From NCBI GenBank assembly GCA_020746995.1, contig JAGPXD010000003.1, positions 930,001 to 994,000 of the forward strand: DNA of 64,000 nt. The letters are read 5' to 3'. The notes under the pieces are model-generated. The model saw only the letters and a list, made by a program, of their open reading frames with translations, was not told the origin of the DNA and did not search any database. The position numbers were made by a program, and so were the translations under genes. The stretch is from Plectosphaerella cucumerina (lineage: Eukaryota; Ascomycota; Sordariomycetes; Glomerellales; Plectosphaerellaceae). Positions 22,669-36,000 of this stretch are shown one piece after another. Within the stretch, counting starts at the first letter, position 1; each line of letters opens with the position of its first letter.

Positions 22669-23212
22669 GTCTGGCTGAGTGCGCCGTGGTGCTTTTCTGT
22701 TGTAATGCGTGATCCTGCCGCTTCAGAGTACAAACTTGTCGACATCCTATACATCAATGAATACAATTTAATCATCAACGATCGAGCTCGAACTGTGGTG
22801 TGCCTGGACTAAATGAGTGTATTTGGTAAGCTGTCCCGTGGTTTTTATGAGCTTTTCTAGGGAAATGAGTGATAGAACGGACAGACGAAAGAATGTCCTG
22901 GAAAAAATGGTTAGCAACATCAAGGGAACAAGGGAATCCTCCACTAGTCGCCCCCTTCTCTCCCCGCTGGCACACCGCCAGCCCCCCGGCGACGATCCTC
23001 GACGAGGACCTCGCCCACTGCTCAGCGTCTGTCGCTATCGCGACAGACCCTCCAATCGATGCCAGCAGCATCACCTCAACGCTCCTACAACACGGGAGCC
23101 ACGCCATGTTGGTGGCGTCCTTGCGAACCCACTGACCTGCTGCAACCTCACCAATGCAGCACTCCTCAACCTCAATGACCTCGACGGCCCGGGGCTTCAA
23201 GCCCCTGCATAG
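22669..23212. other. Intergenic region between convergent genes
   Basis: About 540 bases between the SOD (+) and ENA-type ATPase (-) 3' ends. No gene or repeat was recognised. Confidence 0.5.
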
Positions 23213-26200
23213 TCATTGAGATTCCTCCTTGCCCGAGGCCTTCGCAGTGGAAACCTGCTCTTCAGAGTCCGAAGTGAAGTACTCGCCAAACACACGCTCC
23301 TCAATGTCGCGGTCTTTCCACGCGACGCCGAGCCGCTTCCGGTCTTGCCGGCGGAAATAGATACGCTTGCACCACTTCCAGAACTCGACACCGGCGAAGA
23401 AGAGAGCCGCGGCGATGAACACGATGCCCCACTCCCACGAGATACCACGGTGCTTGAACACGACGGTGCTGATAACGGGGATGTAGAGCAGCGGGAACAG
23501 GGTGACGAAGCCGACCATGATTCCCCAGAAGAGGAACTGGTTACGCCACACGTCAATGGCCCACTGGGTGAAGTAGCGCTTCGAGCCGGGCTGCATGCGG
23601 AAGAAGGAGCGACGCATATCGATCATCTCCCAGGCCAGGAAGAGAGCAAACCAGGTCAGGCAAGCAAACGTCGTGGCGCGGGCACGGAACACGAGGTTGC
23701 ACGACTCCGAGTAGGTTTCGTTGCAGTTGTCTCCCAGGTCTCCGTCGCCGAAGCCAAAGACAACGAGCGAGAAGCTGGCGAGGCAGAGCGCGGCGATCCA
23801 GAGGCCGTACACGACCATATCGACGAGGAACTCCAACGTGAAGATACCGCTCTTCAGCGACTGGGGCGGTCGGCTCAGGATGTCAGGCACCGCACGCTCG
23901 AAGCCAAGACCCATATCGGGGAGACCCGAGGTGGCCATGATGATCCAGACGATCTGCACGGGGGCGAGGGGGAAGACGGAGAGGCCGCGGTTATCCTTGA
24001 ACACCAGGCCCACGAGGAGCGTGCCCGCCTGCGCGATGTTCTCGGCAAGGACGTGAAGCACAAACTTCTGGATGTTATCAAAGATACGACGGCCTTCCTC
24101 AATGGCGGCTACGATGGAGGCAAAGTTGTCATCGGTCAGGACAATGTCCGACGCATCCTAGGGCCGGCGCATGAGATGGAGTTGACTTTTCTTGGGAACC
24201 AGGGGGTTGTATGACGTACTTTTGCAACATCAGAGCCAGAGAGACCCATGGCAATGCCAACATCGGCGCGGCGGAGGGAGGGCGAGTCGTTGACACCGTC
24301 ACCAGTCTGTCGAGCGTCAGTATTTGCAACAAGAACAGAGTTTGGAAAGTCCATACCATGGCGCAGAAGCGGCCCCGGCGATGCAGGGCTTCGATCATGC
24401 GGACTTTGGTGCTGGGGGCGCATCGGGCGATAACAAGGGGCAGAACCGGGAGAGCATCGACTTGGTCGTCGGAAAGGGCGTCGAAGCTGGTAGCCGTCAT
24501 GACAAGCGCAGCGGCCACGTCGCGGGCGACGCGCTCCATGCGGCGGGGAAGAATGCCGACTTCAATGGCGATAGCCTTGGCAGTCTCGGGGTGGTCGCCA
24601 GTGAGCATGTGCACCGAGATACCGGCTTCGTGGCAGGTGCGAACAGCCGGGGCGGATTCAGGACGGGGAGGGTCGTACAGGCCGACGAGGCCACGGAAAA
24701 CCAGGTCGCACTCGATGGAGCTGCGGTTAGGCTCGTCGCCCTTCTTCAGGGGGACGTCGTAGGGCTTGCTGGCAAGAGCCAGGACGCGAAGGCCGAGGCC
24801 GGCGAAGGTCTCCATGTTCTTGAGAATCTCCTGACGGAAGTCGTCCGTCATGTCAACGAGGTTATCGGATTCGTCGGCGGCGTACTTGGTGCAAATCTGG
24901 ATGACGCGCTCGACGGCACCCTTGGTGTAAGCCCAGAGCTCGCCGGTATCGCTACGCCTCATGACAACCGACATGCGCTTGACATCCGAGTCGAAGGGGA
25001 GTTCAGCGATCTCGGTCCACTCAGGCTCGTCGCCTGTGGTGAGACGCAGGCGGTTCCAGTCGAACCGGGACGCAAAGACCTGGATGGCGATCTCGGTAGG
25101 GTCGCCGCGGGCGTGCCATTCACCTTCCTTCTGGACAATAGTGGCCAGGTTGGCGAGGGAGGCGACGTGGAGGAAGTCGGCCAGGCCGCGCTTGCTGTCC
25201 TGAAGGAGCTGCTGGGGCTCGAAGATGCTGCCGCACGCGTCGCCACCCTTCTTGAACTCAATGTCGCTAGGGGCGCGACGGTCGAAGCGAATGTCGCCAG
25301 CAGTGGGGTCGAAAGGGGCCGACGAGTTCTCCACGGTGTAGGTGCCGCTTCCAGGCAGCCAAGCGCCGCGGGCAACCATCTTGCCTTGGGTGAGAGTACC
25401 GGTCTTATCGGAGCAGATGTCGGTCACGGCGCCGAGAGCCTCAAGAGACTTCAGGTTGCGCACAATGACGTTTCTCTTGACCATGCGCTTGGTGCCCGCA
25501 GCCATGGTAATGGTGAGCACAACGACGAGACTGGCAGGGATCATGGAGAGGCCGGTAGCCACTGCGTAGATGATGACTTCCTGACGGGCTTCGAATCGGT
25601 TGGCGCCGAGGACGATGATGGCGCAGACGATGGCGATGAAGAACAGCAGGATAGCGAGCTTGGACAGCTTCTTCTGCAGCGGGGTGCCAACGTTAACGCC
25701 GAGGAAACGGCCGATGGCGTCCGTAACGGTCAGGGTGTACGCTTCCAGGTAGCGGTGGGGCTTGGCCGAGCCATCAGGCTTGCGCTTGACGGGGCGGACC
25801 TTTGAATCCTTCTTGCGAAGGGCCGAAGCGATGGCTCCGATTTCGGTGCAGATACCAGTGGCGAACACGATACCCTTGCCGCGTCCCTTTGTCACGTTGG
25901 ACGAGCTGTAGGCAACGTTGAGGCGATCGCCAGGACCAGTGTTATCGGCAAAGGTGGCGTTGACCTCCTTGCGCACGGGCAGGGATTCGCCGGTCAGGAG
26001 TGCCTCATCGGTCTCAAAGTTGACGGCCTCGAAGAGTCTGTGGGAGGAGGAGGAGTCGTCAGCGGGATGGCTCCAGCGTTGTCTGGGTACGGAAGTCTGG
26101 CTTACCTGATGTCGGCGGGGATGGTATCACCAGTCTTGAGCTCGACGAGATCACCGGGGACAATCTCGGTGGAGGGGATGACAATCGACTCGCCATCGCG

Positions 26201-26629
26201 AACGACATTGGCGGTGGGAGAACTGAGAGAGCGGAGAGAGTCCATGGTCTTCTCGGCGGAATACTCCTGGAAGAAACCAACGACGACGTTGAGCAGAATG
26301 ACAAAGGTGACGACACCACCCTCGATCCAGGACTTGATACCGTAACTGACAGCCATGGCAAGAATCAGGACCATGGTCATGGCGTTGGCGATCTGAGCGA
26401 CGACAATGCGCAGCGGCTGAACGCCCTCGGACTCGCCGAGGTCATTGGTACCGAATTCCTGAAGACGGGACTGGGCGTCCGAGGCAGAGAGGCCGGTGAG
26501 GGCATTGCCATTGAGCTCGCGGGTGACATCCTCGTGCGAGAGGGCGTGAGCCGGACGGGAGAGAGGTTTGTTCGATTGGCCCGAGACATGGACCACCTCA
26601 TCGGGGGCCTTTGTCTTTTCGTTTGCCAT
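23213..26629 (-). CDS. ENA-type (P-IID) Na+/K+-exporting P-type ATPase
   Basis: Plasma-membrane cation efflux pump of the fungal ENA group, expected to export Na+ or K+ at high salt or pH. Exons on the minus strand: 26629-26106, 26037-24357, 24306-24220, 24157-23213; 1078 residues. Seen in order: N-terminal cation-ATPase region (HALSHEDVTRELNGNALTGL), two membrane helices, actuator motif LLTGES, helices 3-4 with the PASL ion-site motif, phosphorylation site CSDKTGTLT (Asp at about residue 385), nucleotide domain with KGAVERV, MLTGDHPETAKAIA, and hinge TGDGVNDSPSLRRADVGIAM. About six C-terminal helices and a charged tail (SDSEEQVSTAKASGKEESQ) follow. The third exon is only 87 nt and encodes the hinge. 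ENA genes are usually under calcineurin and pH control; no specific site is claimed. Confidence 0.93.
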
Positions 26630-28024
26630 GGCAAACAGGTGGTGGTGGGGTTGACTGCGGGGGGTAGAGTGACGTCGGTGTCGGGTGTGTGCGTCAAATT
26701 CAGCAGAGGGAAGAACGTGTGTACGCGATGCAGCGCGATACACTGGCAGTCGAGGACTTGGATGGATGAGAGGTTGAAGAGAGACAAGATGGGACAGAAG
26801 GTGCAGAATTTTGTATCCGCATGGAGGAAGGCCTGGGGGTATTTTAGCGAGCGGTCAGCCGCGGCAACACCGTCTTGGAACCTGGGTGAAGATGGGGAAG
26901 GACCACTGGGCTAGGAAACAAGCACCTGCCGGGTTTGGGAAGTATCGGTGACGCTGGTGGAGGTGGAGGTGGAGGGGTCGCGCACTGTTCACCGGTGCCA
27001 AGGCCGCCCAAACACCGAATGGAAGGCCCTTTCGCCCCCGACTCGCCCCTCTTACCCCCCGTATGGTGGGGTTCCTTCGGTCACCGCCCTGGTCCGCCCA
27101 GAATGTCCGCCCGCTATTTCCTCTTGGCACTCGCACCGTTTCTGCCCATCCGCACCATCTCTTGGCATCACCCCGTTTTCTTACTCGTAGCAGTCGAAGC
27201 ACCACACAAGCACCCAAGCGGGTGACAAAATAACACGCACTCCTTAAACAAGCCCAACTTTGAGCTGCTATAGACCGCTTATCTTCGATTATTTCCACTT
27301 GAAAAGTAGCTCATAAGAAGGAGCGACTTCGAAATTCTTTCCTCGTCGAATTTCAAAATTTAAATCGCTGGTTTGTGTTCTGCTCGTCGTCGTAAAGTCA
27401 GGTAGTTGGGTGGTGGTACGTCTGATCGGCGTATTTGGAGTGCTCGTTTTTTTGTCACCTGCTTGGCACCCTGCATATCACGCTCACAGCAGCACATTGG
27501 TTTCTCTTGGCACTCGAGAGCAGATTCCACATGTTTCAGCAGCGCCTCTGAATTGGTCAATCCGTCTGGATCGGCATCCGACCGGCCGTCTTGGCCAGCC
27601 CCAGGCCCTCTTATTCTTATCTCTTTTTTTCCCCCAACCCTCGGACACTGGACGGATCATCATGTGTCCTTGGTGTCAAATTTGGCTCGAGACGACAGGC
27701 ACACTAGCTAGTCAGTGCCTCTGGCACAAGCACGGGGGCACATCGCAATCGCCACCACATGCCTCACACCGCGTTTTCGCTTTGTGTCCCAGCCTCTGGG
27801 GAACGGCGACAGCTCCGAACGAGTGCGCATTGAAACATTGAAACAACAGGCTGACACTTCTGAGAATAGACCTTCCCCCCGGACGAATCTGCCTCCTCGT
27901 GAACCACAACCGACATCAGCTTTGAGACTACACCACCGAGACGTCATCTCCCACAAACCACCACGAGCCTACGAGCCCACGAGCCCACGAGCAAAAGGGC
28001 GCCGCAGTCTAAAGACACCACAGT
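26630..28024. other. Intergenic region upstream of the ENA-type ATPase
   Basis: About 1.4 kb. An AT-richer patch at 27230-27400 holds a small inverted repeat (GAAATTC at ~27330 and GAATTTC ten bases later). No coding signal was recognised; this is most likely the ATPase promoter and the 3' flank of the GH12 gene. Confidence 0.5.
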
Positions 28025-29015
28025 CTAGAGACACTGCGAATACCACTGGTTGCTGGCCTGGCACGTGCCCTGGCTGCAGCACGTCGGTCCCGTCCAGCCC
28101 TGCCCGCCGCACTGAGCCCACCGCGCCGCGCAGCTCCCAGACGGCGGAGGCGTCGTGGGGGGCGGGGTAGCTGGCGGCGGCGGCGACGGCGTGGTGCCCC
28201 CGGTCGAGAGCGATACGCTGTAACCAGACGTCACGAAACGCCCGTTGCTCCCTGTGAAGGGCTCCGTGCCCGCCCCGATCGAGTACAGGCACTGCGACCC
28301 GGGGAACCCGTGCGAGGCGGTCAGGTAGCGCAGGAAGTCGTTCAGGTTGCCGTTGTAGTTCGTCTGCTGCGACGTCGCCACGAAGCTGAACACGGTCATC
28401 TGCGAGTGCGCCCCCTGGTACAGGCGCCACGAGATGCCGCCGATGGTCACCGTCGCGATCGGCGAGCCGCTGGCCGAGATGGGGCCGGCGCCGCCCAGGG
28501 CGCCCAGCCAGACCATGATCTCGTACTCGGGCGTCGTGCCGCAGTTGGAGTTTGTGAAGAGGTCGTAGGCCACGTTGGCCACCAGGTTGGAACCGGAGTA
28601 GCTTGTCAAGTCAGACACACGGCATGGTCAGAATGAGAGACGAGGCTCACCTCCACTGCCATCGCGACGGGATGGACGACACGCTGGAGACGCGGGCCGC
28701 GGGCGCCTGGAGTACGGCGTTGGGGTATGACTTGACGTTGTACTGCCCGCCTGCCCAGGACCAAGTCGTGGACCACGCCAGCAGCCCGTTGGAGATGCCG
28801 TCGACGGTCAGGCACTGCGAGCCCGAGGTAGCAGAGTCCCGCCCCCAGAGGTTGTTGTACACGATGTAGCTGCCCGTCTGGACGGAACCCCACTGCTCGC
28901 AGGTCGTGACGGCACGCTTTCCGAGATGGGTGGTCTTGGTAGGTCCCTCGACCTCCGCGCTGGGCGCGGCGGCGGCGAGGGCCACGATGGAGGCGAGCGC
29001 GACTGAGATCTTCAT
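28025..29015 (-). CDS. Secreted GH12 endoglucanase with CBM1
   Basis: Extracellular endo-beta-1,4-glucanase (or xyloglucanase) acting on plant cell walls. Exons 29015-28651 and 28601-28025; 313 residues. A signal peptide is clear (MKISVALASIVALAAAAPSA), followed by a short propeptide ending in Lys-Arg (HLGKRA). The GH12 domain carries both catalytic regions: the nucleophile Glu in PEYEIMVWLG and the acid/base Glu in GTEPFTGSNG, plus the aromatic WSTTWSW and WQWSYSG stretches. A Pro/Thr/Ser linker leads to a complete C-terminal CBM1 (CAARWAQCGGQGWTGPTCC then GTCQASNQWYSQCL). The splice restores the family sequence WSYSGSN. The CBM1 indicates plant-biomass degradation. Divergent promoter space lies upstream. 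Confidence 0.95.
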
Positions 29016-30027
29016 GGTGTTTCTCTTGCTGGTCGATGACTTGATGGAAGACCTGAGTTTGCAGCAGTTGCTGGCCTACTTATGCGCACATCACGGCGAC
29101 CATCAGATGGCATGTCCGGCGACTTGTCCTCCGCCTCGCCGTGTTCAGATGCCCTGGAAATACGCTGCCAGACGAAGGCATTGGTGGACTTGTCCAGATC
29201 CATCCCCGTGCTATATCTCACGCCGCCTCCGACTGGGGCGGAAGTACGCGTCGCCACCAGAGGGTTTGTCGTCTTGGCCCCGTGGCCCGATCCTTCCCCC
29301 TGGATGCGACCCTGTGCAGGGTCGGCAGATGTCCTCCGCTCTTGTATTCCGGTGTGCGTCGGGATTCTGTCGACAAGAGTGGTGCTTTCTTCCGGGGAAC
29401 CTGGCGGCCTCGGCTTTGAGGGTGACATCGTGGCGAGGGGAGATTTCGGGGCCATGTCGCCTCCCGCTTCCCGCCGTGGACCTGTCTGCCCGGCGGGAGG
29501 ATCTACAACTCTGGCTCCTGCAACAAGTGTCAATCAGTCAGTTACATGAGTGCATTCGAGGCACGGTAGTTGGCAAACACCTACCTAGTTGAAGGCTGGC
29601 TCCCAAGGCATCTTGAGATGCACCTCTGCCTCCGCCTCCTCCACCATCGAATTCCCCGAACATTGCCGTGCTACCCGGTACCATGGATGGCCGGACGATG
29701 CGAGATGACATGACACTCTCAAGGCCCTCCAATGGGCATCTGAGCTGGCGGAACGCGGCACACTGCCATCTCCCAAAAGTCGGAGGGACTCCCTCCGCAC
29801 CATCACCACCTGCTCAAATAGGCCTCACTTTCGCTCTTCGAACACGAGCTGTTGACACTTGAAATTGCACAGCAAACTCATCTCGTCGGTGACAAACTGG
29901 TTCTTATCTATTATGTAGAAACTTTTTGTTACACTATGTGCCAGGTATCCCGTTGGTATATGTCCACAAAGAAAAGGGGGGGTTGTTGTTGTTGTTCAGT
30001 TTTTGTTTTGTTTCGTTCCTTCCTTCC
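29016..30027. other. Intergenic region between GH12 and gtb3
   Basis: About 1 kb: GH12 promoter side and gtb3 3' flank. Short frames on both strands lack family signatures. No repeat was recognised. Confidence 0.5.
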
Positions 30028-33000
30028 TCACGACCTCCCGCCCGCCCTCTTATCGGCGTCGGGGGTCATTCCACGCCGCGTAGACGCGCCGGCGGTCTTC
30101 TCCACGTCAGGGGTCGCGCCCCGCGCCCTCCAGGGCGCGAGAACCACCGACCTCGTCCGCTCCTGCATCGACGAGGTCCCGTCATCGACGACGGCGACGC
30201 TCTTCTCGTCCTCCTCCTCCGTGTACCGCAGCTGCTCCGGGTAGCCGAACTTGAAGGGGTCGGCCTGGAGCAGCGGGTCGTCGCGCATCTTGGCCAGGTG
30301 CCATTGGATCCAGTACATCTGCTCGTGCTCGCGCAGGTAGCGGGTGCCGTGGAAGCTGTGCAGGACGACCTCGCGCGAGAGCAGGCCGAGCTTGCGGCGG
30401 TCCTCGGCGCGCTCGTAGAAGCGCTTGGTGAGCCAGTCGATGTCCTGGGGCTGGATCTCGTCGGGGAGCTCGGGGGCCTTCATGTTGGGCTCGGTGATGG
30501 AGTCCTGGTCAGTGAACTTGGCCCAGGGACCGACCATGCTGAGCATGCTAATCTGGGCACGGGCGAGAGCGAGGGGGTCGTTGGGGGGCACGACCTCGCC
30601 GTAGCGCTGCTCCGAGTTCTCGGGGTCCGTCAGGACGAGGGCGGTGGCACCGACCTCGGTCGCGACGATGGGCACGCCCGCGAGGGCGGCCTCGCCGATG
30701 GCCAGGGGGAGACCCTCGGAGATGGACGAGTTCATGAAGAGCCAGGCGTCCTTGAGGACTTCCTTTGAGTTGCCGAAGCCGGCGAGAACGACCTTTCCAG
30801 TGAGCTTGTTCTCGACAATGAGCCTCTCCATCTCGAGGGCGTAGGCGGGCTGACGGTCCTTGGCGCCGTAGATGACGAGCTGGTAGTCGGTGAAGCCGAA
30901 CCTGTTGACGATGATGTCGGCGGCCTGGATGGCCGACTTGACGCCCTTGATCATCTGGACGTTGGACAGCATCACCACGGTGGGCTTGTCCGTGCGGATC
31001 TTGTCGACGGGGTTGTAGGCGTCCATGTTGCTGATGCCGTTGACGATCGGGTCGATCTTGCGGCGGAACAGGTTCCTGCTGCAGAGACGCGATCCGTCGG
31101 AGCCAATCTCGGCTTCCCACATGCTGCAAAATGTTAGCTGTGAATAATGAATCAATTGGCGGGCATTACTTACGGGTTGAAGAGAGAGGCGCAGGGCATG
31201 ACGACATCGGTGTGGAAGTAGGCGATCCTCGTCGCCAGACCGATACCGGCGAGAAGCATCGACTGAACCGACACGGGCAGCTCGCTCTGGGCGGGGCTGA
31301 TGTTCAGGCAGCACTCGCGCCACAGGATGGCGTGGTCCCAGATGCCGAAAGTGACGCCGCGGCGGTACTTGAGCACCATGCCGAAGAGACTGCTGATGCC
31401 GTGGTGGGTGCTCTGGAAGACGCGGGGGCACTCGTCGGGCACGCGCACAGCGAAGATGAAGAAGTACGCCAGGTAAATGTTGAGGGATTGGCGGAAATCG
31501 AACATGCTGGGGCGCGAGATCTCAAAGGCCTCGGAGGGCTCGGCAATGTTGGGGTCGTTGTAAGGGACGAGCCAGGCGGCGATCCAGGCCTGCTCGACCT
31601 CCTTGGACTTCCAGGTGCGGGTGTAGTCCTTGTGCTCGTAGTACTTGGCCATGGAGAGGACGACGTTGCTCAGCTTGACGAGGTCGGAGCGGTTGTAGCG
31701 CTTCATGCGGGCGCCCTTGACGAAGTCCATGATGAGGGGCACGAAGGTGCCGACAATGTCACGCTGGATGTCGGTGTCGTCGACCTTCTCGTCAACCTGG
31801 GACTCGAGGAGGTTGCTCATGATGCCGTGGTTGGCAGTGCCGCCGTCAAGACCCCACAGGGGAAGGAGCTTGAGGGATTGGACGTTCTTCTCGACCTGGA
31901 AGCGGGGAATACCATAGTCGTTGGCGCACTCGGCCAGCACGTGGTTGCGGATGGTGCTGTGGCCGTTGACGAGATCGCGACGGCAGTTGGACACACCACC
32001 AGGGGCCATGGGCCAGCAGCCGATGTCGTTGAAGATGACCGAGATGCGGTCCTTGGTGTCGTTGTAGCAGTCCTGGGGCCTGGTGGTGACGGGGCAGGCG
32101 TCCTTGCCGAGACCCATGACGTACAGGTCGGCGGTCTTGATGGCCAGGAGACTGACCTCGGACACGTCGGTCTCAATGTCAATCGAGGAGACGATCTGGT
32201 TAATGTGCTCGTCGAGGTAGCGCTCGGCAACCTCGAGGCGGCCGGCGTCGCGGGCGCGCCAGTATGGGCGGAGCACAGGCTCCTCGCGAAGAATGAGCTC
32301 GTCGACCCAGCAGGCAGTAATGGCGTCAAGCTCGTTGGTCTTGAGCCACTTGCTCCAGAGCTCGGTGCGGATGCGCCAGGTGGGAACGGGACGGAAGGTG
32401 CGCCTGTTGTAGCGAGCGATCCAGTTCAGGGGGTTGAGGTTCGAGAGCACACCGGGCGCGCCCTTGGAGTGACGGAGCATCTGTCGCACCTGAAGAGGCG
32501 AGTGGTAGATGAGCAGGTCGTCGAGGTCGAACGAGTGGTTCTTGGGCGGCGCGAGGAGGAGAGCCTCGTGGGCGGACAGAGCAGGCGGGTGGGTAAGAGC
32601 GGTCCTGCGACCATCACCCTCCTCAAGGAAAGTGGTGATGACGGGATCACGCCTGTGCTGGTAGTCGTACTCGGTCGTGTAGGTCTTGCCGTCGATCTTC
32701 TTGACGATGAGGCTGACGTTCTTGGAGGGAACCCAGGTGTAGTCCTCGGGATCGACAGGCTTGCCCCAGAAGACGAGCATGCAGTTCTCAGTACCGGCCA
32801 GGACGAAATCGGCACGCAGGACGTCCGAGTTGCCCTTGGGAGTAGACTTGTAGTAGTACTGGAAAGCAAAGTTGGTGCCGTCCAGGGCCAGCGAGCCGCG
32901 GACGATGCGACCATACTTGTCGTAGTAGCCAACGGTGTGCATGTTCGGGCTAAGCGTCTCCTTGCTGTAAGGCCTGCGGGAGCGCCTCTCATCGTCGTAG

Positions 33001-36000
33001 TTGTAGGTGGAGGTACCGGCGCCGGTGTCAGTACGGACCCTGAGGCGGCAAGACTCGTCGTAGTGACCGGTGAACAGGGGCTCCCCCTTCTCAGGAACCT
33101 CAGACAGGGAGCCGTTGAAGACGCGGAGAAGCATAGCGCCGGTATCGTCAGTGGAAGCAAAGCCGGTGACGGAGGAGCGGGTCATCTCGACGAGGATGGA
33201 GTTCTTCTTGATCTTGCGCTGGGCTCCCTTCTTCGCCAGGCGGGTGATGTTGACGACGGTCGGGCGGTGGTAGATGAGAAGCCAGTAGACCCAGGTGTTC
33301 TTGACGTGCCAGCAGGCCCTAAGGATGAGGAGAAGCGGCCAAAGGATGAGGCTCTCCATGGGAAGGCCACGGAAGCAGTAGTGCAGCTCACGCTCCATGT
33401 TGCTGCCAGCACCGGTGATGATGGCAACCCACTTGACGAAGACGAAGGGAACGGTGCTGATAACGCGCCAGATGACAGGGAAGAAACCCTTGGTCTTGAT
33501 ACCGCGGCGGATGGAGACAGGCCTGAGCTCGGCAGGCATGTGGTCCACGCCCTTGCTCGACTTGTTGAAGACGACAACCTGGCGGAGGAGCTCGCCGCTG
33601 CTCTGGTGGATGCGCTGGGCGAGACCGACGTGGAAATCAATTGCCTCGAGATCAAGCTCCACAGCGTGCGCCCACTGGATGAACGTCGGGGAGAGAGAGG
33701 ACGACTGACCATCGATGCGGTCCAGGATAACCTGGCGGACGGGCTGGGGAAGCTCGTCCCACTGCGAATCGATATCGGTATCCAGGCAGAGCTGCTTCAT
33801 GACCTCCATCCAGGTCTTGCGGGAGAGGAGGTTAAGCGTCTCAGCATCGGCCAGGACAATCTCGGACATAATACGGCGGGACATGTACTGGGAGCCGAAG
33901 ACCATGTGCTCAGCCTGGATGCACTGAGCGGGAGAGAGCTCGAGCTCGGAAGCGGCGACGTGGTACAGCAGGGCCTCGCTGATGATGGTGGCTAGGAGAG
34001 GGCGCGTATCATTGAAGCGCTTGTCCGACTCGCCAACGAAGCAGGCGGCCACGTGGAGCTGGCCTTCGCTGGAGAAGCTGAAGGAAGTGTAGTCCTGGAA
34101 GCCAGCCTCGATGAAATGCTGGCGGCTGAGAACAGCGACGGTGAGGCGACCGGAAGCCCACATCTGGTTGGCGACCTCGAGAAGCTGGGTCGACCACTCG
34201 GAGTGAAGGGCAACGCGGTTGGGCTCGTTGAGACTGCGGTTCAGCAGGCTGGTGATCTCCTGGGCCTTGCTGCTTCCGTCCGCGTAGATGGTGGACTTGA
34301 CGAACATCTGGGGGAGGTTGCTCTTCCACAGCTCCTTCTCGGACTCGATGGTGGCCATGACCTTGCGCTGGGTGTTGACCTTGGGCTCGTCGTGAATGGC
34401 CTTTTTCTCGGTGGCGACAACGACCGACGAGGCGGTCCAGTCCTTCCAGGCCCAGAGGGAGGTACCACCGGCGGCGAGGACGCCTGCCACGTTCTGGGCC
34501 AGGACGTCGATGTAGAACTTGTCGCTGGTCGCCGAGAGCGCGTGCAGCACGACACCGACGATGAAGCCCACAGCGGCGGAGGAGATGATGATGGAGACGT
34601 GGGTCGCGACGTTGGTCGTGAAGCAGCGGTTGAACTGGAAGATGATGGCGCAGGTGTAGCCGAAGACGTACATGTAGTACATGATGATGGTGTTGCCGTC
34701 TTCAACGAGGAGCCAGAGAAGGATGGTGAAGACGCCGAAGAGGACGAGGAGCTTGCCCATGATGTCGGTCAGAGCCTTGGTGATGGCCTCCTTCCTCTGG
34801 CGCTCGCCGTCGGCGATGACCTGCTGAGCGTGCTCGTAGTTGCGGAGCTTCTCGGTCGACAGGTTGTCGCGGAAACCCCAGTACTTGTAGAGGGCGGTGT
34901 CAAGGAGCATGGCGCCGAAACAGAAGTAGGTGATGCTCAGGCAGAGACCATAGCGGACGGTGGTGTTGGTGTAGATGGCGGGCCCGGGGGAGCGCGCGCT
35001 CATGACGAGCATGACCCAACGATCCATCAGAGCCACGAGGAAGAGACCCAGGTTCTGGCCAATGTCGAAGCGAGCCTGGCGGAAGAGCATCAGGACGTTG
35101 TGGTCCTTCAGTCCACGAGACAGCTGGCGCTGCTGGTGGATGGCGTCGCCGAGCTTGGTGAACCAGGCAGTGGTGAAGAGCTCGGGAACCTCGCCCTCGT
35201 TGGAGGGCTTCTTGAAGAGCCAGTCAATGTAGGGCAGACCGTGGGCGACCTTGGCGACGAGCGGGTCGCTCATGAAGTCGGAAATCTCAGCGTCACGGCT
35301 GCGACGGATGTAGGCGTGCACAGTGGCGGCGAAGACGAGCTGAGAATCCTCGGCAAGCTGAGACTCGTTGACGACCCTCTCCTCATCGGAGGTCTCAGGG
35401 TCCATCTTGGACTTGTACCAGTCGACAATCATGGGAGCCGAGAGCGTGGGGATGTTGGTCATCCAGGCAGACCACTGGTGACACAGCCGGCGGTAGCGGT
35501 ACAGGACGGTGAAGAGGAAGACCGTCATGACGGGCAGGTAGATCTCGAGATCATGGCCAGTGACGAAGCTCGACAGAATGGGAGAAATGAAGAGGATCGG
35601 AAGGGTGGTCAGGAAGACGTTGCGACCGGAGGAGAGAGGGCTGGCGTGCTGGTGCATGGTGCTCATGACACCGAGCAGGTTGAGGTAGGTGGAGACCAGC
35701 AGCAGGTAGGCCAGGAAGATGAGGCCAGCCTCCCAGGACATCCTCAGCGAGAAACCGATGAGACCGCAGAGTCCAATGGCCGTGGCGAGGACGAAACCGC
35801 CCGAAAGCCTCTGGACGTGGAAGAGGATCATGCTGTCGTAGGCGTAGTGCGGCAGGTAGTAGTTACCAGTGCTACCGACCCAGCCGGTGACGCCAGCGGT
35901 GAGAAGAAGAGAAGTCAGGAGGGCGTAACCAGCGGCCTCGACGAGCTGCGGCTTCATGTACGCAGTCATGAACATGCCGCGACCGACGAGGGTGAGCAGG